DNA of 61,226 nt from Nonomuraea deserti (GCF_004348685.1 NZ_SMKO01000033.1:1-61226), one strand, 5' to 3'. Shown: positions 41,751 to 50,781, counted from the first letter of the stretch. Translations and numbers: made by a program. The notes: generated from the letters alone by a model not told the origin.

Positions 41751-42443
41751 TCAGCCGGCGAGCGCGAAGCCGGCCGCCGCCTCCGCGTGCAGTCGAGCGC
41801 TCGGCAGCACCGGGATGGCGCTGTCCTTCTCGCTGATCAGCAACTCGATCTCCGTGCAGCCGAGGATGACGCCTTCGGCGCCGTCGTCCGCGAGATCGTC
41901 GATGATCCGGGCGTACGCGTCCTTGGACGGCTCCCGGAGCACCCCGCGCACCAGTTCGTCGAAGATCACGCGATGGACCAGTTCCCGCTGCGCACGCCGC
42001 GGGACGACCACGTCGAAGCCGTGGGCGGCCAGCCGATCCCGGTAGAAGGGCTGCTCCATGGTGAAGTGCGTGCCCAGCAGACCGACCTTGCGCATGCCCC
42101 GGGCGCGGATCTCGGCGCCCAGGGCGTCGGCGATGTGCAGCACGGGCACGCTCACGGCCCGCTCCACGTCGTCGCTCACCCGGCTGAAGGTGTTGCTGCA
42201 GACGAGCAGGAGGTCGGCGCCGAGCTCCTCCAGTTTTCCGCCCGCGACGGTCAGCAGCGTACTCACCTCGTCCCAGCGGTCGGCGAAGATGAGGTCTTCT
42301 ACGGTCGTGTAGTCGACCGACCAGATGAGGCTGTTGGCGGAATGGCTGCCACCGAGCCGCTCGCGTACCCGCTGGTTGATGATCTGGTAGTAGATCACCG
42401 TCGATTCCCAGCTCAACCCGCCGATGAGACCTATAGTGCGCAT
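41751..42443 (-). CDS. Aspartate/glutamate-racemase family protein (YgeA-like)
   Basis: 230 aa cofactor-independent racemase. IGLIGGLSWESTVIYYQIIN is the conserved N-terminus; the two catalytic cysteines are Cys82 (LLLVCSNTF) and Cys196 (VILGCTEIEL). YgeA-type members racemise several amino acids. It is 110 bp downstream of MurF on the same strand and convergent with the ATPase gene. In this context it may supply a D-amino acid for a modified peptidoglycan stem (inference). Confidence 0.85.
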   Translation of the reverse strand: MRTIGLIGGLSWESTVIYYQIINQRVRERLGGSHSANSLIWSVDYTTVEDLIFADRWDEVSTLLTVAGGKLEELGADLLLVCSNTFSRVSDDVERAVSVPVLHIADALGAEIRARGMRKVGLLGTHFTMEQPFYRDRLAAHGFDVVVPRRAQRELVHRVIFDELVRGVLREPSKDAYARIIDDLADDGAEGVILGCTEIELLISEKDSAIPVLPSARLHAEAAAGFALAG

Positions 42444-42553
42444 GGAACTCCGTTTCGCCAGCTTGTGCCGGCAGGCTAGACGGAACGCCTGCTCATCCAG
42501 AAGGCCAGAAACTGTCCAGCCGTCCGCTCGATCAGGCCCTCCATCGTGCCGTG

Positions 42554-43933
42554 TCAGGCGCCGGCCAGCGCACGGGCGCAGGCACCGAGCCCGATCTCGC
42601 TGGAGGCCTTGACGAGCACCACGTCTCCCGGTTCGAGCAGCGCGGTGGCCAGCCTGACAGCCCCGGCCACGTCGTCGACGGTGTGGACGGCCACTCCCTG
42701 GTTCGAGGACTCCGCCGCCTCCGCCATCGCGAGCGGATCCCCCGCTCCGACCGCGATCAGCACGTCGAAGCGGAGGTCGGCGACGAGCCGGCCCGTCTCC
42801 GCGTGCCGGGCGCGCGAGGCGTCCGCCTGCTGCCCCATCGCGCCGAGCACGGCGACGGTACGACGGGCGCCGGCCAGGGCCTTCACCGCCCGCAGCCCGG
42901 CCCGCATGGATTCGGGGTTGGCGTTGTAGGCGTCGTTGACGATGGTGACGCCGTCAGGTCGCTCGACGATCTCCAGCCGGCCCGCGGAGCGCCGCCGTGC
43001 GGCGTTCAGCCCGTCGGCGATCTCGGCGACACCCATACCCAGCACGGTGGCGACGGCGGCCGCGCCCAGGGCGTTGCTCACCTGGTGCTCGCCTATGAGG
43101 TCGAGCTCGACCGGGGCGCGGCCGGAGGGCGTCACCAGCTCGAACGCGGTCCGCGCCCGGTCGGTCATCCGCACGTCTTCGGCCCGCACCTGCGCCCGCG
43201 CCGACCTGCCGTGCAACAGGATCCGGGCCCGGGTGCGGCCGGCCATGCCCATGACGTACGGGTCGTCGGCGTTGAGCAGCGCGAACCCGTCCGCCGGAAG
43301 TGCCTCGACCAGCTCGCCCTTGGCCTCCGCCACGTCGGCCGGCCCGGTCCCCATGCGCTCCACGTGTGCGGTGCCGACATTGAGCACCAGCCCGACCTGC
43401 GGCGGTGCGAGCCCTGTCAGATACGTCAGGTCGCCCTTCCGGCCCGCGCCCATCTCCAGCACCAGGTACCGGGTGCCGGCATCGGCACGCAGCACGGTGA
43501 GCGGCAGCCCCAGCTCGTTGTTGAACGACCTGTCGGTGGCGACCGTCGCGGCGTGCCGTTCGAGCACCTGGGCCAGCAGGTCCTTGGTCGTGGTCTTGCC
43601 CACGGAGCCGGTCAGGCCGATCACGGCCGGGCTGATACGTTCGAGCAGGTGCTTGGCCAGCAGGCCGAGCGCGAGCTGGACGTCCCCGACCACGAGGGCG
43701 GGCACGCCGACCGGCCTCGAGGCCAGCACGGCGACGGCGCCGCCCGCGACGGCGCCGGCCGCGTGGTCGTGACCGTCGGCGCGGGCGCCGACCGTCGCGG
43801 CGAACAGGCCGCCGGGCGCCACCTCACGGGAGTCGACCGCCGAGGGCGCCGTCACCAGCGCCGCCGGGTCGCGCACGTCGTGGAGGCTCGCGCCGACGAC
43901 CCGGGCGATCTCGTCCAGCGTCATGGGGATCAC
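42554..43933 (-). CDS. murF: UDP-MurNAc-tripeptide:D-alanyl-D-alanine ligase
   Basis: 459 aa Mur ligase. P-loop VIGLTGSVGKTTTKDLLAQV (about residues 105-124), the middle-domain block KGELVEALPADGFALLNADD, and the C-terminal domain with IVNDAYNANPESMRAGLRAV and RTVAVLGAMGQQAD. It joins D-Ala-D-Ala (or another dipeptide) to the UDP-MurNAc-tripeptide. GTG start overlaps the ddl stop (GTGA). It is outside a dcw cluster, so it is likely a second, specialised copy. Confidence 0.93.
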   Translation of the reverse strand: MIPMTLDEIARVVGASLHDVRDPAALVTAPSAVDSREVAPGGLFAATVGARADGHDHAAGAVAGGAVAVLASRPVGVPALVVGDVQLALGLLAKHLLERISPAVIGLTGSVGKTTTKDLLAQVLERHAATVATDRSFNNELGLPLTVLRADAGTRYLVLEMGAGRKGDLTYLTGLAPPQVGLVLNVGTAHVERMGTGPADVAEAKGELVEALPADGFALLNADDPYVMGMAGRTRARILLHGRSARAQVRAEDVRMTDRARTAFELVTPSGRAPVELDLIGEHQVSNALGAAAVATVLGMGVAEIADGLNAARRRSAGRLEIVERPDGVTIVNDAYNANPESMRAGLRAVKALAGARRTVAVLGAMGQQADASRARHAETGRLVADLRFDVLIAVGAGDPLAMAEAAESSNQGVAVHTVDDVAGAVRLATALLEPGDVVLVKASSEIGLGACARALAGA

Positions 43934-44886
43934 GAGCCGCTCCTGGCGAACGCCAGGTCGATGAGGCGGCGCAGCAGGTCCGGGTACGGGACCCCGCTGG
44001 CGGCCCAGGCCCTGGCGTAGACGGAACGGGCGGTGAAACCGGGCATGGTGTTGATCTCCAGCACGTACAGGCGTCCCGTGTCCTCCTCGTAGAGGAAGTC
44101 GACACGGGACAGGCCGTAACCACCGATCGCCCGGAACGCGCGCAGGGCCAGCTCGCGCACGTCCTCGGCCACGCGTTCCGGCAGCGCGGCAGGGATGGCG
44201 GCGATCTCGGCCCGGCTGAGGTACTTCGCCTCATAGTCGAGCCAGTCGCCGGGCACGATGAGCTCGCCGGGCACCGAGACGTCCGGCGCGTCATGGCCGC
44301 CGAGCACGCCGCAGATGACCTCGCGCGCCGTCACGCCCTGCTCGACGACGACCACCCGGTCGTAGGCCAGCGCCAGATCCACGCCCGCGCGCAGCTCCTC
44401 CATGGAGGTGACACGTGAGATGCCGATGGAGGAGCCCATGCCGGCCGGTTTGACGTACATCGGCCAGTCGAGCGACTTCACCAGACCCCCGCAGTCGGTG
44501 GTGGTGCGCCATTCGTGCTCGGTGAACCACACATGCGGGGTGACCGGGATGTCCTCGGCCAGGAACGTGCGCCGCATCGCGACCTTGTTCATGCCCACGG
44601 CCGAGGCCATGACGCCGCAGCCCACGTACGGGATGCCCAGCGTCTCCAGGTGCCCCTGGACGACGCCGTCCTCGCCGAACGGCCCGTGCAGCACGGGGAA
44701 GACCACGTCCGCCAGATCGCGCCGCAGCTCCACCGGCCACCTGCCCTGCCGGTCGATGATGACGGCGACGGGCTCGTACAGATCCCGCGGCAGAGCGTCG
44801 AGCACGGCCTGCGCCGACTGCAGCGACACCTCATGCTCGGCGGAGGGTCCGCCCGCCAGCACGGCCACGCGCACGCGTTCAGTCAC
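43930..44886 (-). CDS. ddl: D-alanine:D-alanine ligase
   Basis: 318 aa ATP-grasp ligase. AVLAGGPSAEHEVSLQSAQA (Glu17 in EHEVSL binds the first D-Ala), VFPVLHGPFGEDGVVQGHLE, YVKPAGMGSSIGISRV, the omega loop LDYEAKYLSRAEI with the Lys-Tyr pair of true D-Ala-D-Ala ligases (not the His of VanA-type D-lactate ligases), and VDFLYEEDTGRLYVLEINTM. GTG start after GAGGAAGG. With murF it forms a dedicated two-gene unit. The 246-bp gap to the MFS gene should hold its promoter; I see no clear motif. Confidence 0.93.
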   Translation of the reverse strand: MTERVRVAVLAGGPSAEHEVSLQSAQAVLDALPRDLYEPVAVIIDRQGRWPVELRRDLADVVFPVLHGPFGEDGVVQGHLETLGIPYVGCGVMASAVGMNKVAMRRTFLAEDIPVTPHVWFTEHEWRTTTDCGGLVKSLDWPMYVKPAGMGSSIGISRVTSMEELRAGVDLALAYDRVVVVEQGVTAREVICGVLGGHDAPDVSVPGELIVPGDWLDYEAKYLSRAEIAAIPAALPERVAEDVRELALRAFRAIGGYGLSRVDFLYEEDTGRLYVLEINTMPGFTARSVYARAWAASGVPYPDLLRRLIDLAFARSGS

Positions 44887-45132
44887 GATCGATCAGCCTT
44901 CCTCAGTGGCGCGGAGACAACGCCGGCAGCGGTACGGTGTTCGCCGTCGCAGGGCCGGCCTGCAGAGTGTCGGCTCTCCGCCTGACCGGTTACCAGGCCA
45001 TTCGCTGTCCGCTTCCTGACCGAAGCACACCCGCGGTGTGCCGCGTCCGGGTCGATTCAGGACGCTCCGGCGCGGCTGGTGCTGGTCCAGCCCGGCGCGC
45101 GGGGAGGCGCGGGCCTTGGAGGGTTCGGCCCT

Positions 45133-46317
45133 TCACACGAGCAGGAGGGTGGCCAGGGCCGGGCCGAAGGCGCCGCCCAGCTGGTAGCACAGGGTGAACA
45201 GGCTCACCGCGGTGGCCCGGTGCTCGTGCGGCACGGCCCCGCCGACGCGGGCGGCGTACCAGGCCATCGCCGCTGTGGCGGCGAACACCGCGAACGCGGT
45301 GGACGCCGCGATGAGCACCGGCTGCGGGGCGACCAGCGGCAGGGCGACGGCCACGGCCCCCGTGGCCGGCAGGACAGCCCGGGTGATGGCCGCGCCGAGC
45401 CGGGAGGTCCACCGGGTGAACAGCAGCGAGGCGGTCGAGCCGGCGGCCAACATGATGAGCGTCATCAGCCCGATCCGCTCGCTCGTCCAGTGGTGTTCCA
45501 GCAGCCGGGGCACGGTGTAGAGCAGCGCGAAGTAGGAGGTGGACAGCGTGCCGGCCGCCGCTGCCGCGGTGACGAACGCCCGGGAGCGTATGACCGGCTG
45601 GGGGACGAACCCGGCGGGCTTCATGCGGACGTGCAGGGTCAGCAGCAGGCCGGCCACGGCTGCGGCGGCGGCCGCCGCCAGTTCCAGACGCGGGATCAGG
45701 ACGAAGGCGCTGACCAGCGTCATCACCAGGAGGATCCCGATGGCGTCGGTACGGGTGGCGGTGGCTTCGCGGCTGTCGTGACGGGGGGCGTGGCGGAGGA
45801 CGGCGGGGACGGCCAGCAGCGCGGGCAGGGACAGCAGCAGCGGCACCCGCCAGGAGAACGCCGACAGTGTGGAGCCGGCCAGCGGGCCGAATGCGCCGAC
45901 CAGGCCGACCCCGGCGGTGATGGCGCCTGCTCGCGAGGTGGTCCCGGCCAGGGTGATGGCGATGGTGACCAGGCCTCCTCCGCCGGCGGCCTGGGCGGCC
46001 CGCCCGGCCAGCAACGTCGGCAGCGTGGGTGCGCCGGCTACCAGGAGCGTGCCGAGGAGCACGAGCGCGGCGTTGACGAGCGCGGCGGCGCGGCTGCCGC
46101 GGGTGCGCAGCAGCGCGGCGGTGAGCGGGGCGCCGAGGACGCCGCCCCAGCCGAAGGCGGTGGCGGCCCAGGTGGCTTCGGCGGCCGAGACGCCCAGGGC
46201 ACGGGCCAGCTCGGGGATGACGGTGATGGTGCTGTTGGCGCTGAGCGAGGTCGGCGTGGCCAGGAGAACGAGGTGAAGGACGGAGATTCGTCTCTTTTGC
46301 ACGGTTGTCGCGATCAC
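45133..46317 (-). CDS. MFS transporter
   Basis: 394 aa from the GTG at 46317 (a TTG at 46335 would add six residues). AraJ/sugar-efflux-like: LLATPTSLSANSTITVIPEL, WGGVLGAPLTAALLRTRGSR, several Ala/Gly-rich helices, and a C-terminal block VPHEHRATAVSLFTLCYQLG. About twelve helices. Divergent from the FMN reductase-TetR pair, with a large imperfect inverted repeat in the promoter, so it is probably co-regulated by that TetR. Confidence 0.83.
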   Translation of the reverse strand: MIATTVQKRRISVLHLVLLATPTSLSANSTITVIPELARALGVSAAEATWAATAFGWGGVLGAPLTAALLRTRGSRAAALVNAALVLLGTLLVAGAPTLPTLLAGRAAQAAGGGGLVTIAITLAGTTSRAGAITAGVGLVGAFGPLAGSTLSAFSWRVPLLLSLPALLAVPAVLRHAPRHDSREATATRTDAIGILLVMTLVSAFVLIPRLELAAAAAAAVAGLLLTLHVRMKPAGFVPQPVIRSRAFVTAAAAAGTLSTSYFALLYTVPRLLEHHWTSERIGLMTLIMLAAGSTASLLFTRWTSRLGAAITRAVLPATGAVAVALPLVAPQPVLIAASTAFAVFAATAAMAWYAARVGGAVPHEHRATAVSLFTLCYQLGGAFGPALATLLLV

Positions 46318-46323
46318 CGCCTC

Positions 46324-46368
46324 AAAGTATACCAATCAGTTTCCATTTGACACTGACTAGTGTACTTT
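46324..46368. promoter_or_regulatory. Large imperfect inverted repeat between MFS and FMN reductase
   Basis: Arms AAAGTATACCAATCAG (46324-46339) and CTGACTAGTGTACTTT (46353-46368) match at 13 of 16 positions around a 13-bp centre. The arms contain AGTATAC/GTGTACT-like elements that may also act as -10 regions of the two divergent promoters. Likely operator of the TetR encoded at 47001. Confidence 0.6.
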
Positions 46369-46401
46369 GACGGTCGTCGACGAAAACGCATGAGGAGAGA
46401 C

Positions 46402-47001
46402 ATGACCGAGCTCGACGTCCTGGCCTTGTCCGGCAGCCTGCGCGCGGACTCCCACAACACGGCCCTCCTGCACGCGGCCCGCGCGCTCGATCCCGGCGGG
46501 TTCGCCATCGACATCGATCACGACCTGGGCCGGCTGCCCCTCTACAACCAGGACCTGGACACCGGCACCCCACCCGCGCCGGTCACCACGCTGCGCGCCC
46601 GCATCGCCGAGGCCGACGCCCTGCTGATCGCCACGCCGGAGCACAACGCCTCCGTTCCCGCCGCGCTGAAGAATGCCATCGACTGGGCCAGCACGGCTCC
46701 CGAAGGGCTGCTGCGCGGCAAACCCGTGGCCATCGCCGGCGCCTCACCAGGGCCGTTCGGCTCAGTACGCGCCCAGCTCGCCCTCCGCCAGATCCTGGCC
46801 TCGGTGGGAGCGGAAGTCGTCGTCAAACCGGAGGTGACGGTCTTCCACTGCGACACCCGCTTCACGCCCGACCGCCGGCTGACCGACCCCTACACCACCG
46901 ACCTGCTGCACGAACTGCTCGACGCCCTGGCCCGCAAGGCCCGCCAGCGCGCCGGGCGCCCCTACACTGCACCGAGGAGTTTCCAGCGGGAAGGACGTTG
47001 A
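46402..47001 (+). CDS. NADPH-dependent FMN reductase
   Basis: 199 aa flavodoxin-like fold. LDVLALSGSLRADSHNTALL (phosphate-binding SGSLRxxSxN), LPLYNQDLD, LLIATPEHNASVPAALKNAI (the PEYN-like motif) and GRPVAIAGASPGPFGSVRAQ-type segment (here KPVAIAGASPGPFGSVRAQL). It reduces FMN or quinones or azo compounds with NADPH. ATG preceded by GAGGAGAG. Its stop overlaps the TetR start (ATGA). Confidence 0.88.
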   Translation: MTELDVLALSGSLRADSHNTALLHAARALDPGGFAIDIDHDLGRLPLYNQDLDTGTPPAPVTTLRARIAEADALLIATPEHNASVPAALKNAIDWASTAPEGLLRGKPVAIAGASPGPFGSVRAQLALRQILASVGAEVVVKPEVTVFHCDTRFTPDRRLTDPYTTDLLHELLDALARKARQRAGRPYTAPRSFQREGR

Positions 47002-47645
47002 TGACCCTGCGCCAGGCCGAGCCGTACGGCCGACCGGAGAAGCGCCAGGCGATCACCCGGGCCGCCCGCCGCGTCTTCGGCCGCGACGGCTACACCCGGG
47101 CCGGCGTGGACGCGATCGCGGCCGAGGCGGGGGTGTCCAAACGGACCATCTACCGGCACTTCACCGACAAGGAGCAGCTGTTCCTGACCGTCGCGCTGGA
47201 AGGCGCCGACGAGGTCACCGCGGCGATCGCGCAGATCATGGACCGGCACCTGCACAAGATCGTGGACCTGGAGCAGGACCTGATCGACTTCTCCCTCGAC
47301 CGGGTCGCCGCGGTCACCGCCTTCCCCGACCACTTCGCCCTGGTGCGGGCCATCGAGGCTGAGGCGGCCCACATCCCGCCTCCGATCCTCCAGGCGTGGG
47401 TCGCCGCCGGCCCGCAGACCGGGCACCTGCGGCTGGCGCCGTACCTGCGCCGGATCGCCGAGCGCGGCCTGCTGCGGATCGACGACGCCGACGATGCCGC
47501 CGCCCACCTCACCCTGCTGACCGTCACCGACGTGAACCAGCAGACCTTCTACGGCGCCATCCCGCTCCCCCAGGAGGAGGTCACCCGGCTCGTCACCGCA
47601 GGCGTGCGGGCCTTCCTCCGCAGCTATGCGGCCTCCGCCGGGTAG
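47001..47645 (+). CDS. TetR-family regulator
   Basis: 214 aa. EKRQAITRAARRVFGRDGYT, RAGVDAIAAEAGVSKRTIYRHFTDKEQLFLTV is a standard TetR HTH; the C-terminal part (LQAWVAAGPQTGHLRLAPYL) is of the AefR-like group. ATG at 47001 overlaps the FMN reductase stop. Likely controls the reductase and the divergent MFS gene through 46324-46368. Confidence 0.87.
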   Translation: MTLRQAEPYGRPEKRQAITRAARRVFGRDGYTRAGVDAIAAEAGVSKRTIYRHFTDKEQLFLTVALEGADEVTAAIAQIMDRHLHKIVDLEQDLIDFSLDRVAAVTAFPDHFALVRAIEAEAAHIPPPILQAWVAAGPQTGHLRLAPYLRRIAERGLLRIDDADDAAAHLTLLTVTDVNQQTFYGAIPLPQEEVTRLVTAGVRAFLRSYAASAG

Positions 47646-47883
47646 CACGCCGGCACCGTGGTTCGCGCGGGCGGTGTCCGCTCGGGAGCCGGCGGACGTG
47701 TTCACCCCGTCGCCGGCTGAGGTGGCAGGCATACCAGCGGCTGGAAGCACGTAGACGTCCCTACGGTGGTGGCCGGGCAAATCCGCCCTGATCGGAGCCG
47801 GCAACACCGGCCAGGCGCTCTTTCCGCGCCCCGGAGGTCGTCGACGACGAGGACCGACCGTCGGCCCGCCAGGCCCGTGGTGC

Positions 47884-48477
47884 GTGCGTCGCGACCATGC
47901 CGGTTTCGCTCGGCACAAGGTCAGGCCGATCGCAGGCGGAAGGGATGTCCGGCCGCTCCTGGCCGCGGCACGGGAGGCGTTCCTCGCCGACGACGACGCC
48001 CATGTGGAGGAGATCGCCCGCCGGGCCGGCGTGGCTGTCGGCACCTTCTACCGCCACTTCGAAACGCGCGAAGCGCTCGTCGCGGAGGTGTACCGCCAGG
48101 AAGTCGCCGAGCTCTGCGCGACCCCCGCTCGGCTGCTCGCGCAACACGCCCCCGACGAAGCACTGCGCACCTTCCTGCTGCTGCTCGTGGAGCACGCGGC
48201 AGTAGGCAGAGGGATGGGCGAGGCGCTGGACGGCATCATGGCAACCGACTCGCCGGTCTTCGACGACGCGCGCGACGAGATGGCCCGCGCCCTCGACGAA
48301 CTCCTCGCCGCAGGCGTCGCAGCCGGCCTCGTCCGCAACGGCGTCGAGGGACGCATCGTCCTGCGCGCCCTCGGCGGCATCTGCGGGATGCGCGCCAAGG
48401 GCTGGAAGGACGATGCGCTGCACATCGCCACGATCCTGTATGACGGGTTGCGCCACGACGCAGCGAAGCCCGGCTAG
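47884..48477 (+). CDS. TetR-family regulator with an irregular N-terminus
   Basis: 197 aa from a GTG. The HTH core is good: LLAAAREAFLADDDAHVEEI, ARRAGVAVGTFYRHFETREA. The first helix, normally RxDAxRNRxxLLAAAR, reads KVRPIAGGRDVRPLLAAAR, so its 5' end looks altered by small shifts or a recombination event. The C-terminal domain is intact (SPVFDDARDEMARALDELLA). Just upstream (47779-47820) lies a frame with ALIGAGNTGQAL that resembles a Rossmann N-terminus. It may or may not be functional. Confidence 0.7.
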   Translation: MRRDHAGFARHKVRPIAGGRDVRPLLAAAREAFLADDDAHVEEIARRAGVAVGTFYRHFETREALVAEVYRQEVAELCATPARLLAQHAPDEALRTFLLLLVEHAAVGRGMGEALDGIMATDSPVFDDARDEMARALDELLAAGVAAGLVRNGVEGRIVLRALGGICGMRAKGWKDDALHIATILYDGLRHDAAKPG

Positions 48478-48765
48478 ATCGACCGGACACACCCGAACCC
48501 AGCTGCGCCGGCGGAGCCGAGATCGTCCACCGCCTCCCCGGAGGTGGAGACGATGATCGGGAGCGGCCGCGATGGACGTGACCGGGACCGCCGCCGCGGC
48601 CATCCGGGGATGAGCCGCCGCGCGGACCTCGCTGGAGTTCGCGCAGGCCGTGTCGAAACTCCCGCGTACGCGGGGCCTGAGCAGCAACCGGCCGGCCAGC
48701 GGCGTCAGCGAGCCGTTGAGGCTCGGATCACCGCCACTGGCCGTTCCTGCGCGGGCGGGGGCGTC

Positions 48766-49701
48766 TCACGGAGCCCAGGGAGACGCGCCCCAGCCCGTCG
48801 TCCAGCGACGGAGTTTGTCGGGGTTGCGTACTACCCAGATGTGCTTGATCCGGTCACCCGCGACCTCGAACGCGAACACCGTCACGATGACCCCGTCCTG
48901 CTGGGCCACCAGACCGGGCTGACCGTTGACCGTACGTTCCAGGATTGTCATGTTGTCGGCCCTGTGGCGGGCGATCTCCACCCAGGCGCGCGCGATCTGC
49001 TCACTGCCTTCGATGGGGCGCAGGAACGTGATGGCGAGGCCGCCGCCGTCGGCGATCGCCGTGGCGTCGGGGTCGAGCAGGCCGATCAGGGCGTCGATGT
49101 CCTGGGCCTCCCAAGCCTGCTTGAAGTCCCTGACGACGCCGGCGGGCTGGGCCGCCGGCGTCGTCGCGGAAGGCTGCGAGGTCCGGATGCGGCGGCGGGC
49201 CGAGGAGGCCAGCTTGCGGCACGCCGCCGGGGTACGGCCGACGATCTCGGCCACTTCGGCGAAGGAGTGGCAGAAGACGTCGTGCAGGATGAACGCGACA
49301 CGTTCGGCCGGGGTCATCGATTCCAGAACGACCAGGAAGGCCAGGTTGACCGACTCGTCCAGGGTGACCCGGTCGGCAGGGTCGGCGACGGTGCCGTCGG
49401 GGAGCGGCTCGGGGATCCATTCGCCCACGTAGGTCTCTCGCCGGGCCCGTGCCGAGCCGAGCAGGTTGAGGCAGATGCGGCTGGCGACCGTCGTCAGCCA
49501 GGCGCCGGGAGACTCGATGGCGTCCTGCTGTTGCCGGGACATGGCGTACCAGCGGGTGTAGGTCTCCTGCACGGCGTCCTCGGCCTCGGCCAGCGAGCCC
49601 AGCAACCGGTACGCGAGATTGATCAGGTGACGCCGCTCGCTCATGATCGCGTCCAGGCCCGGGTCGGGCCGGCCCTGCTCTGGCTCGGATCGGGTGGTCA
49701 T
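48766..49701 (-). CDS. ECF41-type RNA polymerase sigma factor (SigJ-like)
   Basis: 311 aa. Region 2: LINLAYRLLGSLAEAEDAVQETYTRW; region 4: MTPAERVAFILHDVFCHSFA, EVAEIVGRTPAACRKLASSA. The C-terminal extension is a SnoaL-like domain with DGGG (DATAIADGGG) and NPDKL (VVRNPDKLRR), both hallmarks of ECF41 factors, in which this domain modulates activity instead of an anti-sigma factor (established). ATG at 49701. It is divergent from the LUD gene; both promoters are mirror images (49738-49814), so autoregulation is likely. Confidence 0.9.
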   Translation of the reverse strand: MTTRSEPEQGRPDPGLDAIMSERRHLINLAYRLLGSLAEAEDAVQETYTRWYAMSRQQQDAIESPGAWLTTVASRICLNLLGSARARRETYVGEWIPEPLPDGTVADPADRVTLDESVNLAFLVVLESMTPAERVAFILHDVFCHSFAEVAEIVGRTPAACRKLASSARRRIRTSQPSATTPAAQPAGVVRDFKQAWEAQDIDALIGLLDPDATAIADGGGLAITFLRPIEGSEQIARAWVEIARHRADNMTILERTVNGQPGLVAQQDGVIVTVFAFEVAGDRIKHIWVVRNPDKLRRWTTGWGASPWAP

Positions 49702-49737
49702 GGCGCCGTCGGCTCCCTCTGTCGCGTCGGTCCTCAC

Positions 49738-49814
49738 CAGTTCGACAAGACGGCGCACCGGAATGTGAGGCGGCGCACCGGCCTCACATTTCTGGGGGCT
49801 GCGTTGTCGAACTG
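49738..49814. promoter_or_regulatory. Mirror-image divergent ECF promoters
   Basis: Two concentric inverted repeats share one centre (49776): outer 11-bp arms CAGTTCGACAA / TTGTCGAACTG, inner 9-bp arms AATGTGAGG / CCTCACATT. Each strand therefore reads CCTCACA, 16 bp, TGTC, close to the published ECF41 promoter TGTCACA-N16-CGTC. The bases between the arms are not symmetric, so only the -35 and -10 elements are duplicated. The -10 elements lie 43-48 bp from the two start codons. Confidence 0.75.
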
Positions 49815-49856
49815 CTGAGACCGCACTCATTCAGCTAACAGGAGCTCACAGACATC

Positions 49857-50486
49857 ATGACCACCTCGATTCCGGCGACTCCGTTCGCCGACGCGGCACC
49901 CGTGCGGCGCCTGGAGCGGGCGGCCGCCGCGCTGACCGCGCACGGTTTCACCGTCGAGATCCTCGATGACGCCGCCGCCGCGCGTACCCGTGTCAGGGAG
50001 CTGATACCCGACGGAGCCAGCGTGTTGACCGGGGCCAGCGAGACCCTCCGCCTGTCCGGCATCGATGAGGACATCAACACCGGTGGGCGATATGAGGCCG
50101 TCAAGCCGCGCACCCTGACCATGGACCGCACCACCCAGATGGACGAGATCCGGCGGCTGCGCGCCAGCCCCGACGTCGTCGTGGGCAGCGTCCACGCGGT
50201 CACCGAGACCGGTTCCCTCGTGGTCGCCTCGGGCAGCGGAAGCCAGCTGCCCAGCTACTCCGGCGGCGCCGCCCGCGCGATCTGGATCGTCGGGGCGCAG
50301 AAGGTGGTGCCCGATCTGGGCGTCGCGCTGCGTCGCGTCGAAGAGCACTGCCTGCCGCTGGAGAACGCCCGCACCCAGGAGGCCTACGGGTGGCCCAGCG
50401 CCGTCAACCGCCTTCTCATCCTCAACGCGGAATACCAGCCTGGCCGCGGCACCGTCCTGCTGCTCCGCGAAACCATAGGATTCTGA
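49857..50486 (+). CDS. LUD-domain protein (LutC/YkgG-like)
   Basis: 209 aa. LUD (DUF162) features: RRLERAAAALTAHGFTVEIL, DGASVLTGASETLRLSGID, VVVGSVHAVTETGSLVVASG, SGSQLPSYSGGAARAIWIVG. These proteins belong to lactate-utilisation complexes but also occur alone with unknown roles. It is the only gene on the right side of the mirror promoter and so is the likely main target of the ECF41 sigma factor. Confidence 0.83.
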   Translation: MTTSIPATPFADAAPVRRLERAAAALTAHGFTVEILDDAAAARTRVRELIPDGASVLTGASETLRLSGIDEDINTGGRYEAVKPRTLTMDRTTQMDEIRRLRASPDVVVGSVHAVTETGSLVVASGSGSQLPSYSGGAARAIWIVGAQKVVPDLGVALRRVEEHCLPLENARTQEAYGWPSAVNRLLILNAEYQPGRGTVLLLRETIGF

Positions 50487-50781
50487 ACCGCGGCTCGGTG
50501 AACGATTCCGCGCTGCCTGAACGGCATCGGCCCGCGTGGTGTCCGGCTTTGATCCAGAAGTCGATGCACTCGGGTCGTCTCGCTGTGCCGTCGCGCTGGT
50601 CGTCAAGCCGGCCTACGACCAGTCCGCTGACGAGCGTTCCTCATCAGGCAGCGCCTACCGGGATCCGGTCCGTCGCGGGGACCGCCAGGATCAGACCGCC
50701 GACCGTGACCAGCCGGGCTGCCACACCGGTATCGCCCCGCACGGGCCCGTCTGGAGTCGTGATCAGGTGGCTGGAAAAGGA

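Noticed and set aside
41751..44886. Vancomycin-type resistance cassette
   Set aside because: No VanH, VanX or VanA-type ligase. The Ddl omega loop has Lys-Tyr as in true D-Ala-D-Ala ligases.
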